Shown in pieces: positions 1-7,033 of a stretch of 64,000 nucleotides of DNA. The stretch is from assembly GCA_963704545.1 (NCBI GenBank), contig OY969915.1, positions 496,001-560,000 on the forward strand. Reading direction: 5' to 3'. Below the pieces are notes generated by a model. It ran no database searches and was not told where the DNA came from. It saw only the letters and a program-made list of their open reading frames with translations. Numbering within the stretch: position 1 is the stretch's first letter; every line of letters starts with the position of its first letter. A program made the position numbers and the translations under genes. The stretch is from VRUE01 sp963704545 (GTDB lineage Bacteria > Actinomycetota > Thermoleophilia > Solirubrobacterales > 70-9).

Positions 1-208
1 CCAGCAGCTTCGTGCCGACCCCGTCGGTGGAGAGGGCTATCCCCGTCCGCTCGTCGATCCGGATCACGCTCGCGTAGTGGCCGGGCAGCGGCACCGCGCG
101 CGAGGGCCGGCCGAGCTCGATCGCGCCCAGGGCGCGCACCAGCCCGGCGACGGCGGCGTCCGCGGCCCCCTGGTCCACTCCCGCCTTCGCGTACGCGTCT
201 CCGCTCAC
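1..208 (-). CDS. purM: Phosphoribosylformylglycinamidine cyclo-ligase (AIR synthetase), N-terminal part
   Basis: This is the first 69 codons of a gene that runs off the left edge. The translation carries 'YAKAGVD', the usual PurM opening, and further on 'STDGVGTKLL', the conserved nucleotide-binding segment of the PurM N-terminal domain. The enzyme closes FGAM to aminoimidazole ribonucleotide in cytoplasmic purine synthesis, using ATP. The chosen start is GTG at 208, with a weak GAAAG about 10 nt upstream. The neighbouring VOC gene (239-601) runs the same way and ends 30 bp upstream, so purM may be read with that operon. The catalytic C-terminal half is not visible, so the call rests on two N-terminal motifs. 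Confidence 0.85.
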   Translation of the reverse strand, partial: MSGDAYAKAGVDQGAADAAVAGLVRALGAIELGRPSRAVPLPGHYASVIRIDERTGIALSTDGVGTKLL

Positions 209-238
209 GCTGGCGATTCTTTCAGCCCCGTCCGCTGC

Positions 239-601
239 TCAGTCGCCCTGCGGCGCGTAGCGGTTGTGGAGCATCAGGTCGTTGCCGTCGGGATCGGTGA
301 AGAAGGCCATGTGGCAGACCCCTGTATCCATGATCTCCCCAGCGAACTCCACCCCCTTGGCCTCGAGCTCGGCACGCGCGGCCGCGACGTCGTCGACGTG
401 CAGAGCCGGGTGCGCGTTTTTCTGCGGCGCGAACTCCATCCCGAACCTCTCCGGCTCCCAGATGCCGAAGCAGGTGTCGCCGGCCCAGAACTCGAACTGC
501 GCGGTCGCGTCCGGGCGCAATCCGAGCGTCTCGACGTAGAACCGTCGCGAGCGCTCGGCGTCCTGCGAAGGGATTCCTATGAAGTCGGTCTTGGCGATCA
601 T
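239..601 (-). CDS. VOC-family (glyoxalase/bleomycin-resistance fold) protein
   Basis: This is a 120-residue single-domain protein of the vicinal oxygen chelate superfamily, typical length for a one-module member. It opens 'MIAKTDFIGIPSQD', has the 'RRFYVETLGL' helix-strand, and ends with the 'FFTDPDGNDLMLHNRY' strand pair seen in glyoxalase-like proteins. Candidate metal ligands are His near 'HPALHV' and Glu/His residues in the last strands. The substrate cannot be inferred. The ATG at 601 follows GGAGGACCG and overlaps the uppP stop as ATGA, so translation is coupled to uppP. A longer in-frame extension to 688 overlaps uppP and shows no family similarity. Confidence 0.85.
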   Translation of the reverse strand: MIAKTDFIGIPSQDAERSRRFYVETLGLRPDATAQFEFWAGDTCFGIWEPERFGMEFAPQKNAHPALHVDDVAAARAELEAKGVEFAGEIMDTGVCHMAFFTDPDGNDLMLHNRYAPQGD

Positions 602-1434
602 CGGTCCTCCAGTGTCCGTGTGTTCTCTCGAAGGAGCTTGCCCAACACCCACCCTGCCAGTCCTACCCTGTACGCGGCATAAGGCCACAGTGCCCGGTCG
701 CGCTCGACCAGCTTGATCAGGCGCTGGGAGGCGAGGGTGGAGGCGAAGGAGGCGGCGACGCCGATCGCCATCGACCGGCGCAGCTCGGGCGAGGCGCCCC
801 GGCGGCCCAGGCGAACGCCCTTCAGCAAAGTGGCGCCTACGATGATCGGCAGCGCGACCGTGCGCGAGAGCAGGTTCGCCTGGTCGCGGGAGAAATGGCG
901 CCAGCGGGCTGCCGCCAGGGTGATCCCGTTGCGCGAGACGCCGGGAGCGAGCGCCGCGGCTTGAGCCACGCCGAGGGCGAGGCCGTCGGCAGCGCGCGCC
1001 TCGCCGCGACCGCGCCGCTGCGGCCGCGTGTCGCCGGCGACCATCGCCGCCGCCCCGGCGAGCAGGCCGATCGCGGTCGCGCGCGGTCCGCCGAGGTGGC
1101 GCTCGATCTGGCGCTCGAGCTTGTAGCCGACGAGCGCAGCGGGCAGGAAGGAGAGGACGAGGACCGTTGCCCCGCGCAGGTCGAACTCACGCAGCTCTTC
1201 GGCGATCAGACGGCGCTGGCCGATCAGCAGGGCCGCCGCCGCGCCGGCGTGCAGCGCGACCTCGAAGCTCTTGCGCACCTCGGGCTCGATCGACTCCCAG
1301 TCCCAGCCGGCGAGCCAGGGCACGAGCACGATGTGTGCCGAGCTGGAGATCGGGAGCAGCTCTGCGGGACCCTGGACCACGCCGAGCACGAGGGCACGGC
1401 GGTCGGCGATGCTGCCGTCTGCGGTGCCGCTCAA
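598..1434 (-). CDS. uppP: Undecaprenyl-diphosphatase, UppP/BacA family
   Basis: This integral membrane phosphatase (278 aa; the E. coli enzyme is about 273) recycles undecaprenyl pyrophosphate to the monophosphate carrier for peptidoglycan and surface glycan assembly. The first family motif appears as 'GVVQGPAELLPISSSAH', carrying the (E/Q)xxxE signature with Gln first. The second appears as 'PGVSRNGITLAA' with the conserved PGxSR arginine. Several hydrophobic helices follow. The start is TTG at 1434, overlapping the dedA stop (TTGA). Its stop overlaps the VOC start (ATGA). Pairing with a DedA protein is meaningful because DedA proteins act in lipid-carrier flipping. The sequence is somewhat divergent but both motifs are intact. 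Confidence 0.88.
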   Translation of the reverse strand: MSGTADGSIADRRALVLGVVQGPAELLPISSSAHIVLVPWLAGWDWESIEPEVRKSFEVALHAGAAAALLIGQRRLIAEELREFDLRGATVLVLSFLPAALVGYKLERQIERHLGGPRATAIGLLAGAAAMVAGDTRPQRRGRGEARAADGLALGVAQAAALAPGVSRNGITLAAARWRHFSRDQANLLSRTVALPIIVGATLLKGVRLGRRGASPELRRSMAIGVAASFASTLASQRLIKLVERDRALWPYAAYRVGLAGWVLGKLLRENTRTLEDR

Positions 1435-2129
1435 GCTCCGCGCGAACCCGCCGGTTGCGGCTCCCGCTCCGGCTCCGCGGAGGGCTCCTCGTCGCTCTTG
1501 CCACCGCCACCGCGCCAGCGCTTCAGCAGCAGGTAGGCGACGAGGCCGATCGCCGCGGCCAAAACCGCGTAGTCGAGCAGATGCAGATGGTCGCGCCACT
1601 CCTCCCAGTTGTCGCCGACGCTCTTGCCGACCAGGCTCAGCATCAGGACCCAGGGGATGCAGCCGAGCAGGGTGAGGACGGTGAAACGCCAGAAGGGCAT
1701 CTTCGCCACCCCGGCCGGCAGCGAGATGAAGGTGCGGATGATCGGCAGCATGCGCGAGAAGAAGACGGTCGCGTCGCCGTAGCGCGCGAACCAGTCGTCG
1801 GCCCATTTCAGGTACTTGGGCGGCAGGTGGATCAGCTTGTTCTTCTCGAGCAGGTCGATGCGGCCGTAGTAGCCGACCGCGTAAGCGGCCCAGGAGCCGA
1901 CGAGGTTGCCGAGCACGCCCGCGGCGACGACCCCGAACATGGTCAGCTCGCCGGCGGCGACGCTGGAGCCGGCGAAGAGCATGATCGCCTCGCTCGGCAC
2001 CGGCAGGCAGGCGGACTCCAGCGCCATCAGGATGAAGACCGCCGGCAGCCCCGTGGAGCTGATGAAGTCGGTCCCCGCGTTGACGATCGGATCGAGGAAG
2101 AAGTCTGTGACGCTGGCGAGCAGGAGCAT
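1431..2129 (-). CDS. DedA/SNARE-associated family membrane protein
   Basis: This is a 232-residue polytopic inner-membrane protein of the DedA (PF09335) family. Members include flippases that return undecaprenyl phosphate or phospholipids across the membrane. Visible hallmarks are 'ALESACLPVPSEAIMLFAGS' near residues 37-56, the re-entrant-loop proline/glutamate motif, and 'FSRMLPIIRTFISLPAGVAKMPFWRF' with the conserved arginines. The C-terminal tail is a charged cytosolic stretch rich in Glu and Pro. The ATG at 2129 lies 13 nt after a TACAAT box, so the leader is very short. A TTG at 2168 would add 13 residues. It is divergent to the polysaccharide locus and coupled to uppP. Membership of DedA is clear, the transported lipid is inferred. 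Confidence 0.87.
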   Translation of the reverse strand: MLLLASVTDFFLDPIVNAGTDFISSTGLPAVFILMALESACLPVPSEAIMLFAGSSVAAGELTMFGVVAAGVLGNLVGSWAAYAVGYYGRIDLLEKNKLIHLPPKYLKWADDWFARYGDATVFFSRMLPIIRTFISLPAGVAKMPFWRFTVLTLLGCIPWVLMLSLVGKSVGDNWEEWRDHLHLLDYAVLAAAIGLVAYLLLKRWRGGGGKSDEEPSAEPEREPQPAGSRGA

Positions 2130-2186
2130 GCGAGAAGCGGGGATTGTAGGGACGCAACCGAACAGCAACTAAACTGGCCCGGTTCC

Positions 2187-4076
2187 ATGCGCCGGTTGAA
2201 CCACCCCGTCTACCGCAACCGGGTCCTCCAGTTGGTTGCCGACGGCGCCCTCGTCGCGCTGGCCTTCTACCTGGCCTTCCGCCTGCGCTTCCTCGACGAC
2301 CCGAACGGCCTGCCCGACCGCTACTGGACGCTGTTCCTGCAGGCCGTCGGCTTCGTCGTCGCCGTCAAGCTCTCGGTCTTCGCCGCCTTCGGGCTCTACC
2401 AGAAGTGGTGGCGCTACGTCAGCGGCCGCGACTTCCTGTTGATCGTGCGAGCCGTTGCCGCCTCCAGCGCGATTCTCGTCGTCGCCTTCACGGTGATCCA
2501 GCCCTTCGCCCACAGCCTGCCGCGCTCGGTCGCGGTGATGGACTTCCTGCTGACGCTGATGCTGATCACCGGAGCCCGGCTCGCGGTGCGGCTGATCGTC
2601 GAGCGGCCCTCGCGCTCCGGCCGACTGCCAAAGCACGAGGTGCTGGTGGTGGGCGCCGGCTCGGGCGGGCAGATGGTGGTGCGCGAGCTGCAGCTCAACC
2701 CCGACCTGGGCGCCACCGCGATCGGGTTCGTCGACGACGACCCGCGCAAGCGCGGGATGCGGATGCTCGGGCTCAAGGTGCTGGGCTCGACCAAGAAGAT
2801 CGCGGCGATCCTCGACGAGACCCAGCCCGACGAGGTCGTGATCGCGATCCCCTCGGCGCCGGGAACGCTCCGCGCCAAGGTCGTCGCCGCCTGCCGCGAC
2901 CGCGAGATCCGCGTGCGCACGCTGCCGACCGTGTTCGAGCTCCTGCGCGGGGGGGTCCAGCTCAACAAGCAGCTGCGCGACGTCCAGGTCGAGGACGTGC
3001 TCGGCCGCGACCCGATCGTCTTCGAGCTGGACCGGGTGGGCGCCTACCTGCGCGACCGCATCGTCCTCGTAACCGGCGCCGGCGGCTCGATCGGCTCCGA
3101 GCTCTGCCGCCAGATCGCCCGGGTCGGGCCGCGCCTGCTGGTGATGCTCGACCACGCCGAGGACAACCTCTTCGAGATCGACCGCGAGATGGTCGAGGAG
3201 CGGCACTTCACCAGCGTCGAGTCGGTGCTCGCCGACTGCAAGGAGCCGCACCGGATGCTGGAGACGATGCAGCGCTTCAAGCCCAGCGTCGTCTTCCACG
3301 CGGCCGCTTACAAGCACGTGCCGCTGATGGAGGCCAACCCGCTGGAGGCCGTCCGCAACAACGCGATCGCGACGCGGATCACCGCCGAGGCCGCCGCCGC
3401 ATCCGACGTCGAGCGCTTCGTCCTGATCTCGACCGACAAGGCGGTCAACCCGAAGACCGTGATGGGCGCCTCGAAGGCGATGGCCGAGTGGATCGTCGAG
3501 TCGGCCGGCCGCAAGCACCCGGGCACACGCTTCGCCAGCGTCCGCTTCGGCAACGTCCTCGCCTCCTCGGGCAGCGTCGTGCCGATCTTCCGCAGCCAGA
3601 TCGAGCGCGGCGGGCCGGTGACGGTCACCCACCCGGAGATGACCCGCTACTTCATGACGATCCCCGAGGCCGTGCAGCTGGTGATCCGCGCCGGCGACAT
3701 CGGCGCCGGCAAGGGCGAGGTCTTCGTTCTCGACATGGGCGAGCCGGTGCGGATCGTCGACCTCGCCCACAACATGATCCGGCTCGCCGGCTACGAGCCG
3801 GAAGCCGACATCGCGGTCGAGTTCACCAAACCCCGCCCGGGGGAGAAGCTGCACGAGGAACTGTTCGGCGTGGCCGAGAGCGGGCAGCCGACCGCGGCGA
3901 AGCGGATCCGCCGGGCCGTGCGGGAAACGCCGCTCGACGCCGACTGGATCGAGGTGACGCTCAACTCGCTCGAGGACCTGGTGCTGGCCGGCGACGAGGT
4001 TAACCTGGCGCAGCGAGTCGTCGAGATGATCACCGCACCGGGCGGGGACGCGGCGGCGGTCGCCTACGACGAGTAG
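2187..4076 (+). CDS. Nucleotide-sugar 4,6-dehydratase, PglF/CapD/WbpM type
   Basis: A 629-residue membrane-anchored dehydratase. Residues 1-130 form about four transmembrane helices. Next comes a CoA-binding-like Rossmann domain ('VVGAGSGGQMVVREL'), then the catalytic short-chain dehydrogenase domain. That domain has 'TGAGGSIGSELCRQ' near residue 295, 'AAYKHVPLME' near 375 and 'STDKAVNPKTVMGASKAMAE' near 415-434, where Met replaces the usual catalytic Tyr as in this family. Members convert UDP-GlcNAc to 4-keto-6-deoxy sugars, the first step to bacillosamine or QuiNAc-type sugars. The length matches WbpM/PglF. The gene opens the polysaccharide cluster. A TAAACT box lies 12 nt before the ATG, so the leader is short. 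The exact nucleotide sugar is not determinable. Confidence 0.92.
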   Translation: MRRLNHPVYRNRVLQLVADGALVALAFYLAFRLRFLDDPNGLPDRYWTLFLQAVGFVVAVKLSVFAAFGLYQKWWRYVSGRDFLLIVRAVAASSAILVVAFTVIQPFAHSLPRSVAVMDFLLTLMLITGARLAVRLIVERPSRSGRLPKHEVLVVGAGSGGQMVVRELQLNPDLGATAIGFVDDDPRKRGMRMLGLKVLGSTKKIAAILDETQPDEVVIAIPSAPGTLRAKVVAACRDREIRVRTLPTVFELLRGGVQLNKQLRDVQVEDVLGRDPIVFELDRVGAYLRDRIVLVTGAGGSIGSELCRQIARVGPRLLVMLDHAEDNLFEIDREMVEERHFTSVESVLADCKEPHRMLETMQRFKPSVVFHAAAYKHVPLMEANPLEAVRNNAIATRITAEAAAASDVERFVLISTDKAVNPKTVMGASKAMAEWIVESAGRKHPGTRFASVRFGNVLASSGSVVPIFRSQIERGGPVTVTHPEMTRYFMTIPEAVQLVIRAGDIGAGKGEVFVLDMGEPVRIVDLAHNMIRLAGYEPEADIAVEFTKPRPGEKLHEELFGVAESGQPTAAKRIRRAVRETPLDADWIEVTLNSLEDLVLAGDEVNLAQRVVEMITAPGGDAAAVAYDE

Positions 4077-4090
4077 CCTCTCGCAGCCAC

Positions 4091-4861
4091 TTGGAGTTGA
4101 TCAAGGAAATCGGTGCCTTCGCAGGCTTGGCTGCGTTTCTCGGGCTTGCCGTGCTGGCGATGCTCGCCTTCTCCCAGGGGCGGGATATTCGACGCCTGCG
4201 TGAGTGGGCCGGCTCCGCCCCCGAGCGCGACAGCGAGCGCAAGGAGACGACCTCGGCGGTCGCGGCGAAACGAGCGGAGGAGCTGCGAGCCCTCGAGGAG
4301 GCGCGCACGGTCGAACAGGCGGCGCTGGAGGAGCGCCAGGAGCGCCGACGCCGTCGCGAGGCCGGGCTGCCGGAGCAGACCCGCGTCGAACGCCTGCGGG
4401 GCGGCCTGTCCGCTTTCGGCACTCATCTCGCCGAACCGCGCTACCTCGCGGTCACCTTCGTCGTCCTGGCGGTTGCCGTGGCCGGAGCCGTCTACCTGGT
4501 GACCCAGGGCTCCGACAGCGTCGATGGCAAGGGCGGGCAGGGCAAGGCCGCGGCGCAGGTGAAGCCGGCCGAAATTGAGGTGACCGTGCTGAACGGGACC
4601 GCCGTGGCCGGCCTTGCCGCCACCTACGGCGACAAGGTCGAGCGCAAGGGCTTCCAGCTCGGCGCGGTCACCAACAGCAGCACCAGCTTCGCCGACAGCG
4701 TCGTCATGTTCCAACGGGGCCATGCTCCGGAGGCCCGCCGGGTCGCGGCTGCCCTGGGGATCTCGGAGGTGCGGCTGATGACCACCGACGTCGCCGCCGT
4801 CTCAGGCGGCGCACCGGTCTCGGTGATCGTCGGCGAGGACAATGCAGCGACCGAAGGTTAG
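4091..4861 (+). CDS. Membrane protein with C-terminal LytR_C (LytR/CpsA/Psr C-terminal) domain
   Basis: This is a 256-residue protein with two predicted membrane segments, at about residues 8-28 and 117-137. They flank a highly charged Arg/Glu-rich cytosolic segment that should be coiled coil. The extracytoplasmic part (about 150-250) reads 'EVTVLNGTAVAGLAATYGDKVERKGF' and matches the LytR_C domain (PF13399), found in or beside LCP enzymes that attach glycopolymers to the wall. No LCP catalytic domain is present. The start is TTG at 4091; a second in-frame TTG at 4097 is equally possible, and no good ribosome-binding site is visible. The last 20 bp overlap the next gene. A role in wall-polymer attachment is inferred from domain and context. 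Confidence 0.8.
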   Translation: MELIKEIGAFAGLAAFLGLAVLAMLAFSQGRDIRRLREWAGSAPERDSERKETTSAVAAKRAEELRALEEARTVEQAALEERQERRRRREAGLPEQTRVERLRGGLSAFGTHLAEPRYLAVTFVVLAVAVAGAVYLVTQGSDSVDGKGGQGKAAAQVKPAEIEVTVLNGTAVAGLAATYGDKVERKGFQLGAVTNSSTSFADSVVMFQRGHAPEARRVAAALGISEVRLMTTDVAAVSGGAPVSVIVGEDNAATEG

Positions 4862-5360
4862 GGGCGGGGCGGCGCTGGTCTTCGCGCTCCTGGTCCTCGC
4901 CACGGTCGCAGCGTTCGCCTACTCCCAGCGCCTCAAGCGCGACCCGCTGGTGCTGGACAAGGTCTCCTTCGTTGCCGTCCCACGAGTGGCCCCAGAGCCG
5001 GGAGAAGCCCGCGAGGTCATCCGACCCTTCACCCCCAACGACGATTGCCGCTTCGACCGCGAGCGGATTCGCTTCCGGGTCACCCAGACCGACCATGCCA
5101 CGGTCCAGGTGGTCAAGCCCGGCGGCAAGCTGGTCGTCACGCTCGCTCGCGACCGTTTCCTCAAGCGCTACAAGTTCCACACCTTCTACTGGGACGGCCG
5201 CGAACGCAACGACGGCATCGCCCCCCCCGGTCGCTACAAGCTGCGCGTCAAGCTGCTCGGGCAGGGTCGCGTCCTCGTGCCGCCGGGAGCGATGAAACTG
5301 CACCGTGCCGAGCGGCGCCCGGTGGACCCGTGCCTTGCGGCTGACGGGAGCCAGGGTTGA
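4842..5360 (+). CDS. Membrane-anchored protein with FlgD-Ig-like fold
   Basis: A 172-residue protein with one N-terminal membrane anchor (about residues 9-27, 'ALVFALLVLATVAAFAYS') followed by an extracytoplasmic domain. The segment 'FYWDGRERNDGIAPPGRYKLRVKL' near residues 115-140 is the hallmark 'WDGRD..G...P.G.Y' strand pair of FlgD-like Ig domains (FlgD_ig, PF13860). Four cysteines or fewer are present and no catalytic motif is seen. It overlaps the LytR_C gene by 20 bp and the wzy-like gene by four (TTGA), so it belongs to the polysaccharide operon. A structural or scaffolding role at the envelope is likely but unproven. Confidence 0.7.
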   Translation: MQRPKVRGGAALVFALLVLATVAAFAYSQRLKRDPLVLDKVSFVAVPRVAPEPGEAREVIRPFTPNDDCRFDRERIRFRVTQTDHATVQVVKPGGKLVVTLARDRFLKRYKFHTFYWDGRERNDGIAPPGRYKLRVKLLGQGRVLVPPGAMKLHRAERRPVDPCLAADGSQG

Positions 5361-7033
5361 GTGAGCTCCTAGCCGCGGCTGGCGTCCTGGCCGCAGCCGG
5401 AGCGGCAGCGGGCGCGATTCTGTTGCCGCCAGGCCGCACCCGCGCGGTCATGATGCTCCTCGCCCTGGCGCTCTTCCCGGTCCTGATCCTCGGCGACCAG
5501 TGGGACTCGCGGGCGATCGCCGACCTGCGCGACAGCACCGGCCGCATGGTCGCTCTCGGAGCACTGGCCCTGGCCGCCTCCGCAGCCCTTGCATTCACCT
5601 TTCACCGCTGGCCGATGCTGCTGCCGCTGGCGATCGTCGCCGCGCTTCCCTTCCGTGTTCCTCTCCACGCAGGGGGAGACACCGCCAATCTCCTCGTGCC
5701 GCTGTACCTGGTCATCGCAGGGGGTGTGTTGGCCACGGCGGTGAGGGACTGGCGTCGCTGGCCGGCGGGTCCTGTCGCTGCAGGGGACCCACCGCCCCCT
5801 GCGGTAGCTAAAGCTTCCTCGGGGGCGGTCCCCCCTACAGCGCCACCCGCCGGACGGGCGCTGGTCTGGCTGCCGAGGATTCTCGCTGCGGTCGTGGCCC
5901 TGTACGCGGTACAGGTGCTGTATTCCGAGGACTTCTCGAAAGGGCTGCAGGACGTTTGCTTCTTCTTCGTGCCGTTCTCGCTGGTGTACGGATTGCTCCG
6001 CGATGTCAGCTGGGACCGGAAGCTTTTGGTCCTCGTGCTGTGGGTGGTTGCCCTGGAGGCCGTTGCGTTCGTGATCGTCGGTTCAGTCGAGTACCTGAGC
6101 AGGAGCTTGTTCTGGAACGACCAGGTGATCCGGTCGAACGAATTCCACACCTACTTCAGGGTGAACTCTGTGTTCTGGGACCCGAACATCTACGGGCGCT
6201 ATCTGGCCCTGGTGGCTGTCTTGGCGATGTCGGCGCTGATGTGGGCTCGGGAGCGGCGGGACCTTGCTTTGCTGACCGCCCTCGTTGCCGTCGTCTGGAT
6301 CGGCCTCCTCCCGACCTTCTCGCAGTCGAGCTTCGTGGCGTTGCTTGGGGGCCTCGCCGTGCTCGCGGCCTTGAAGTGGAGCTTGCGCTGGACCCTCGCC
6401 GCCGTTGCCGGCTTGGCCGTTCTAGGTGTCCTGGTGGTGTTGCTCGTAGGCGGCTCTTCAAAGCTCAGCCCCGACCGGATCAACATCGACACCAGCGGCC
6501 GGGCCAATCTGGTCTCCGGCGGCATCCACCTCTTCGCCCAGCGCCCCGTCTACGGCTACGGCTCGGGCAGCTTCCCCAAGGCCTACCGCCAGCACGTCAA
6601 GACCCGAAAGATCCCCGTCTCGGTCTCCCACACGGAGCCCATCACGATCGCCGCTGAGCAAGGCCTGGCCGGCCTACTTCTCTACGCGGCTCTAGTCCTG
6701 ACAGCCCTGTGGACCATGGCCTCAGGTCTACGATCCTCCCTGCCTCATGTATCCGCCTCTCGCGCGGGTGGCGCTGTAGGGGGAACCGCCCCCGAGGACG
6801 CTTTAGCGACCGCAGGGGGTGGTGGGTCCCCTGCAGCGACAGGACCCGCGCGCCACACCGCAATAGCGCGGGCCGCAGTCCTAGCAACCTTCACAGCCCT
6901 ACTGGTCCACACGATGGCCTACGCAGGCTTCTTCGAGGACCCGATCACCTGGGTCCTCCTTGCCGTCGGTGCTTCCCTCGCAGCCGCCGAGCAACGTAGG
7001 CTCGCCGCGTGTCCGGATACCTCCGCCGCCTAG
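5357..7033 (+). CDS. O-antigen polymerase/ligase-like membrane protein (Wzy/WaaL superfamily)
   Basis: A 558-residue polytopic membrane protein with about 10-12 hydrophobic segments. The region 'RINIDTSGRANLVSGGIHLFAQRPVYGYGSGSF' (about 373-405) followed by 'SVSHTEPITIAAEQGLAGLLLY' is the 'R...W..g......P..G.G.G.F....H' loop of the Wzy_C/WaaL family. That loop polymerises lipid-linked glycan repeats or transfers them to an acceptor on the outer membrane face. The start is TTG at 5357, overlapping the previous stop. Two Pro/Gly/Ala-rich insertions (codons about 136-164 and 469-498) coincide exactly with an 86-bp repeat present in opposite orientations at 5764-5849 and 6764-6849. The gene overlaps the wzx-like gene by 25 bp. 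Confidence 0.82.
   Translation: MSELLAAAGVLAAAGAAAGAILLPPGRTRAVMMLLALALFPVLILGDQWDSRAIADLRDSTGRMVALGALALAASAALAFTFHRWPMLLPLAIVAALPFRVPLHAGGDTANLLVPLYLVIAGGVLATAVRDWRRWPAGPVAAGDPPPPAVAKASSGAVPPTAPPAGRALVWLPRILAAVVALYAVQVLYSEDFSKGLQDVCFFFVPFSLVYGLLRDVSWDRKLLVLVLWVVALEAVAFVIVGSVEYLSRSLFWNDQVIRSNEFHTYFRVNSVFWDPNIYGRYLALVAVLAMSALMWARERRDLALLTALVAVVWIGLLPTFSQSSFVALLGGLAVLAALKWSLRWTLAAVAGLAVLGVLVVLLVGGSSKLSPDRINIDTSGRANLVSGGIHLFAQRPVYGYGSGSFPKAYRQHVKTRKIPVSVSHTEPITIAAEQGLAGLLLYAALVLTALWTMASGLRSSLPHVSASRAGGAVGGTAPEDALATAGGGGSPAATGPARHTAIARAAVLATFTALLVHTMAYAGFFEDPITWVLLAVGASLAAAEQRRLAACPDTSAA
5764..5849 (+). repeat. Intragenic palindromic element, copy L
   Basis: This 86-bp element starts GCGGGTCCTGTCGCTGCAGG and ends CCTACAGCGCCACCCGC. 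The reverse complement of 6764-6849 matches it at 82 of 86 positions. It is itself an imperfect palindrome: GCGGGT...CGCTGCAGGGG...ACC...CGCCCCC on the left mirrors the right end. It lies in frame within the wzy-like CDS and adds about 28 residues rich in Ala, Pro and Gly, at a loop between membrane segments. No transposase is nearby. It behaves like the in-frame palindromic elements known from Rickettsia (RPE), which is an analogy, not a homology claim. Confidence 0.85.
6764..6849 (-). repeat. Intragenic palindromic element, copy R (inverted)
   Basis: This is the second copy of the 86-bp element at 5764-5849, in the opposite orientation, differing at four positions. In this orientation it also stays open in the reading frame of the host gene, encoding 'GGAVGGTAPEDALATAGGGG' and a few more residues. 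Both strands of the element therefore tolerate translation. It sits between two predicted membrane helices near the C-terminus of the wzy-like protein. The two copies are 914 bp apart and could promote inversion of the intervening coding segment. Confidence 0.85.

Noticed and set aside
2169..3854. Long open frame of 561 codons on the minus strand
   Set aside because: It lies fully antisense to the nucleotide-sugar dehydratase, has His/Asp/Val-rich low-complexity composition typical of the shadow of a GC-rich gene, and matches no family.
5602..6150. Minus-strand frame containing the AGGAVGGTAPEEALATAGGGG sequence
   Set aside because: It is the reverse-strand reading of the palindromic element and of the wzy-like gene; the plus-strand gene is well supported.
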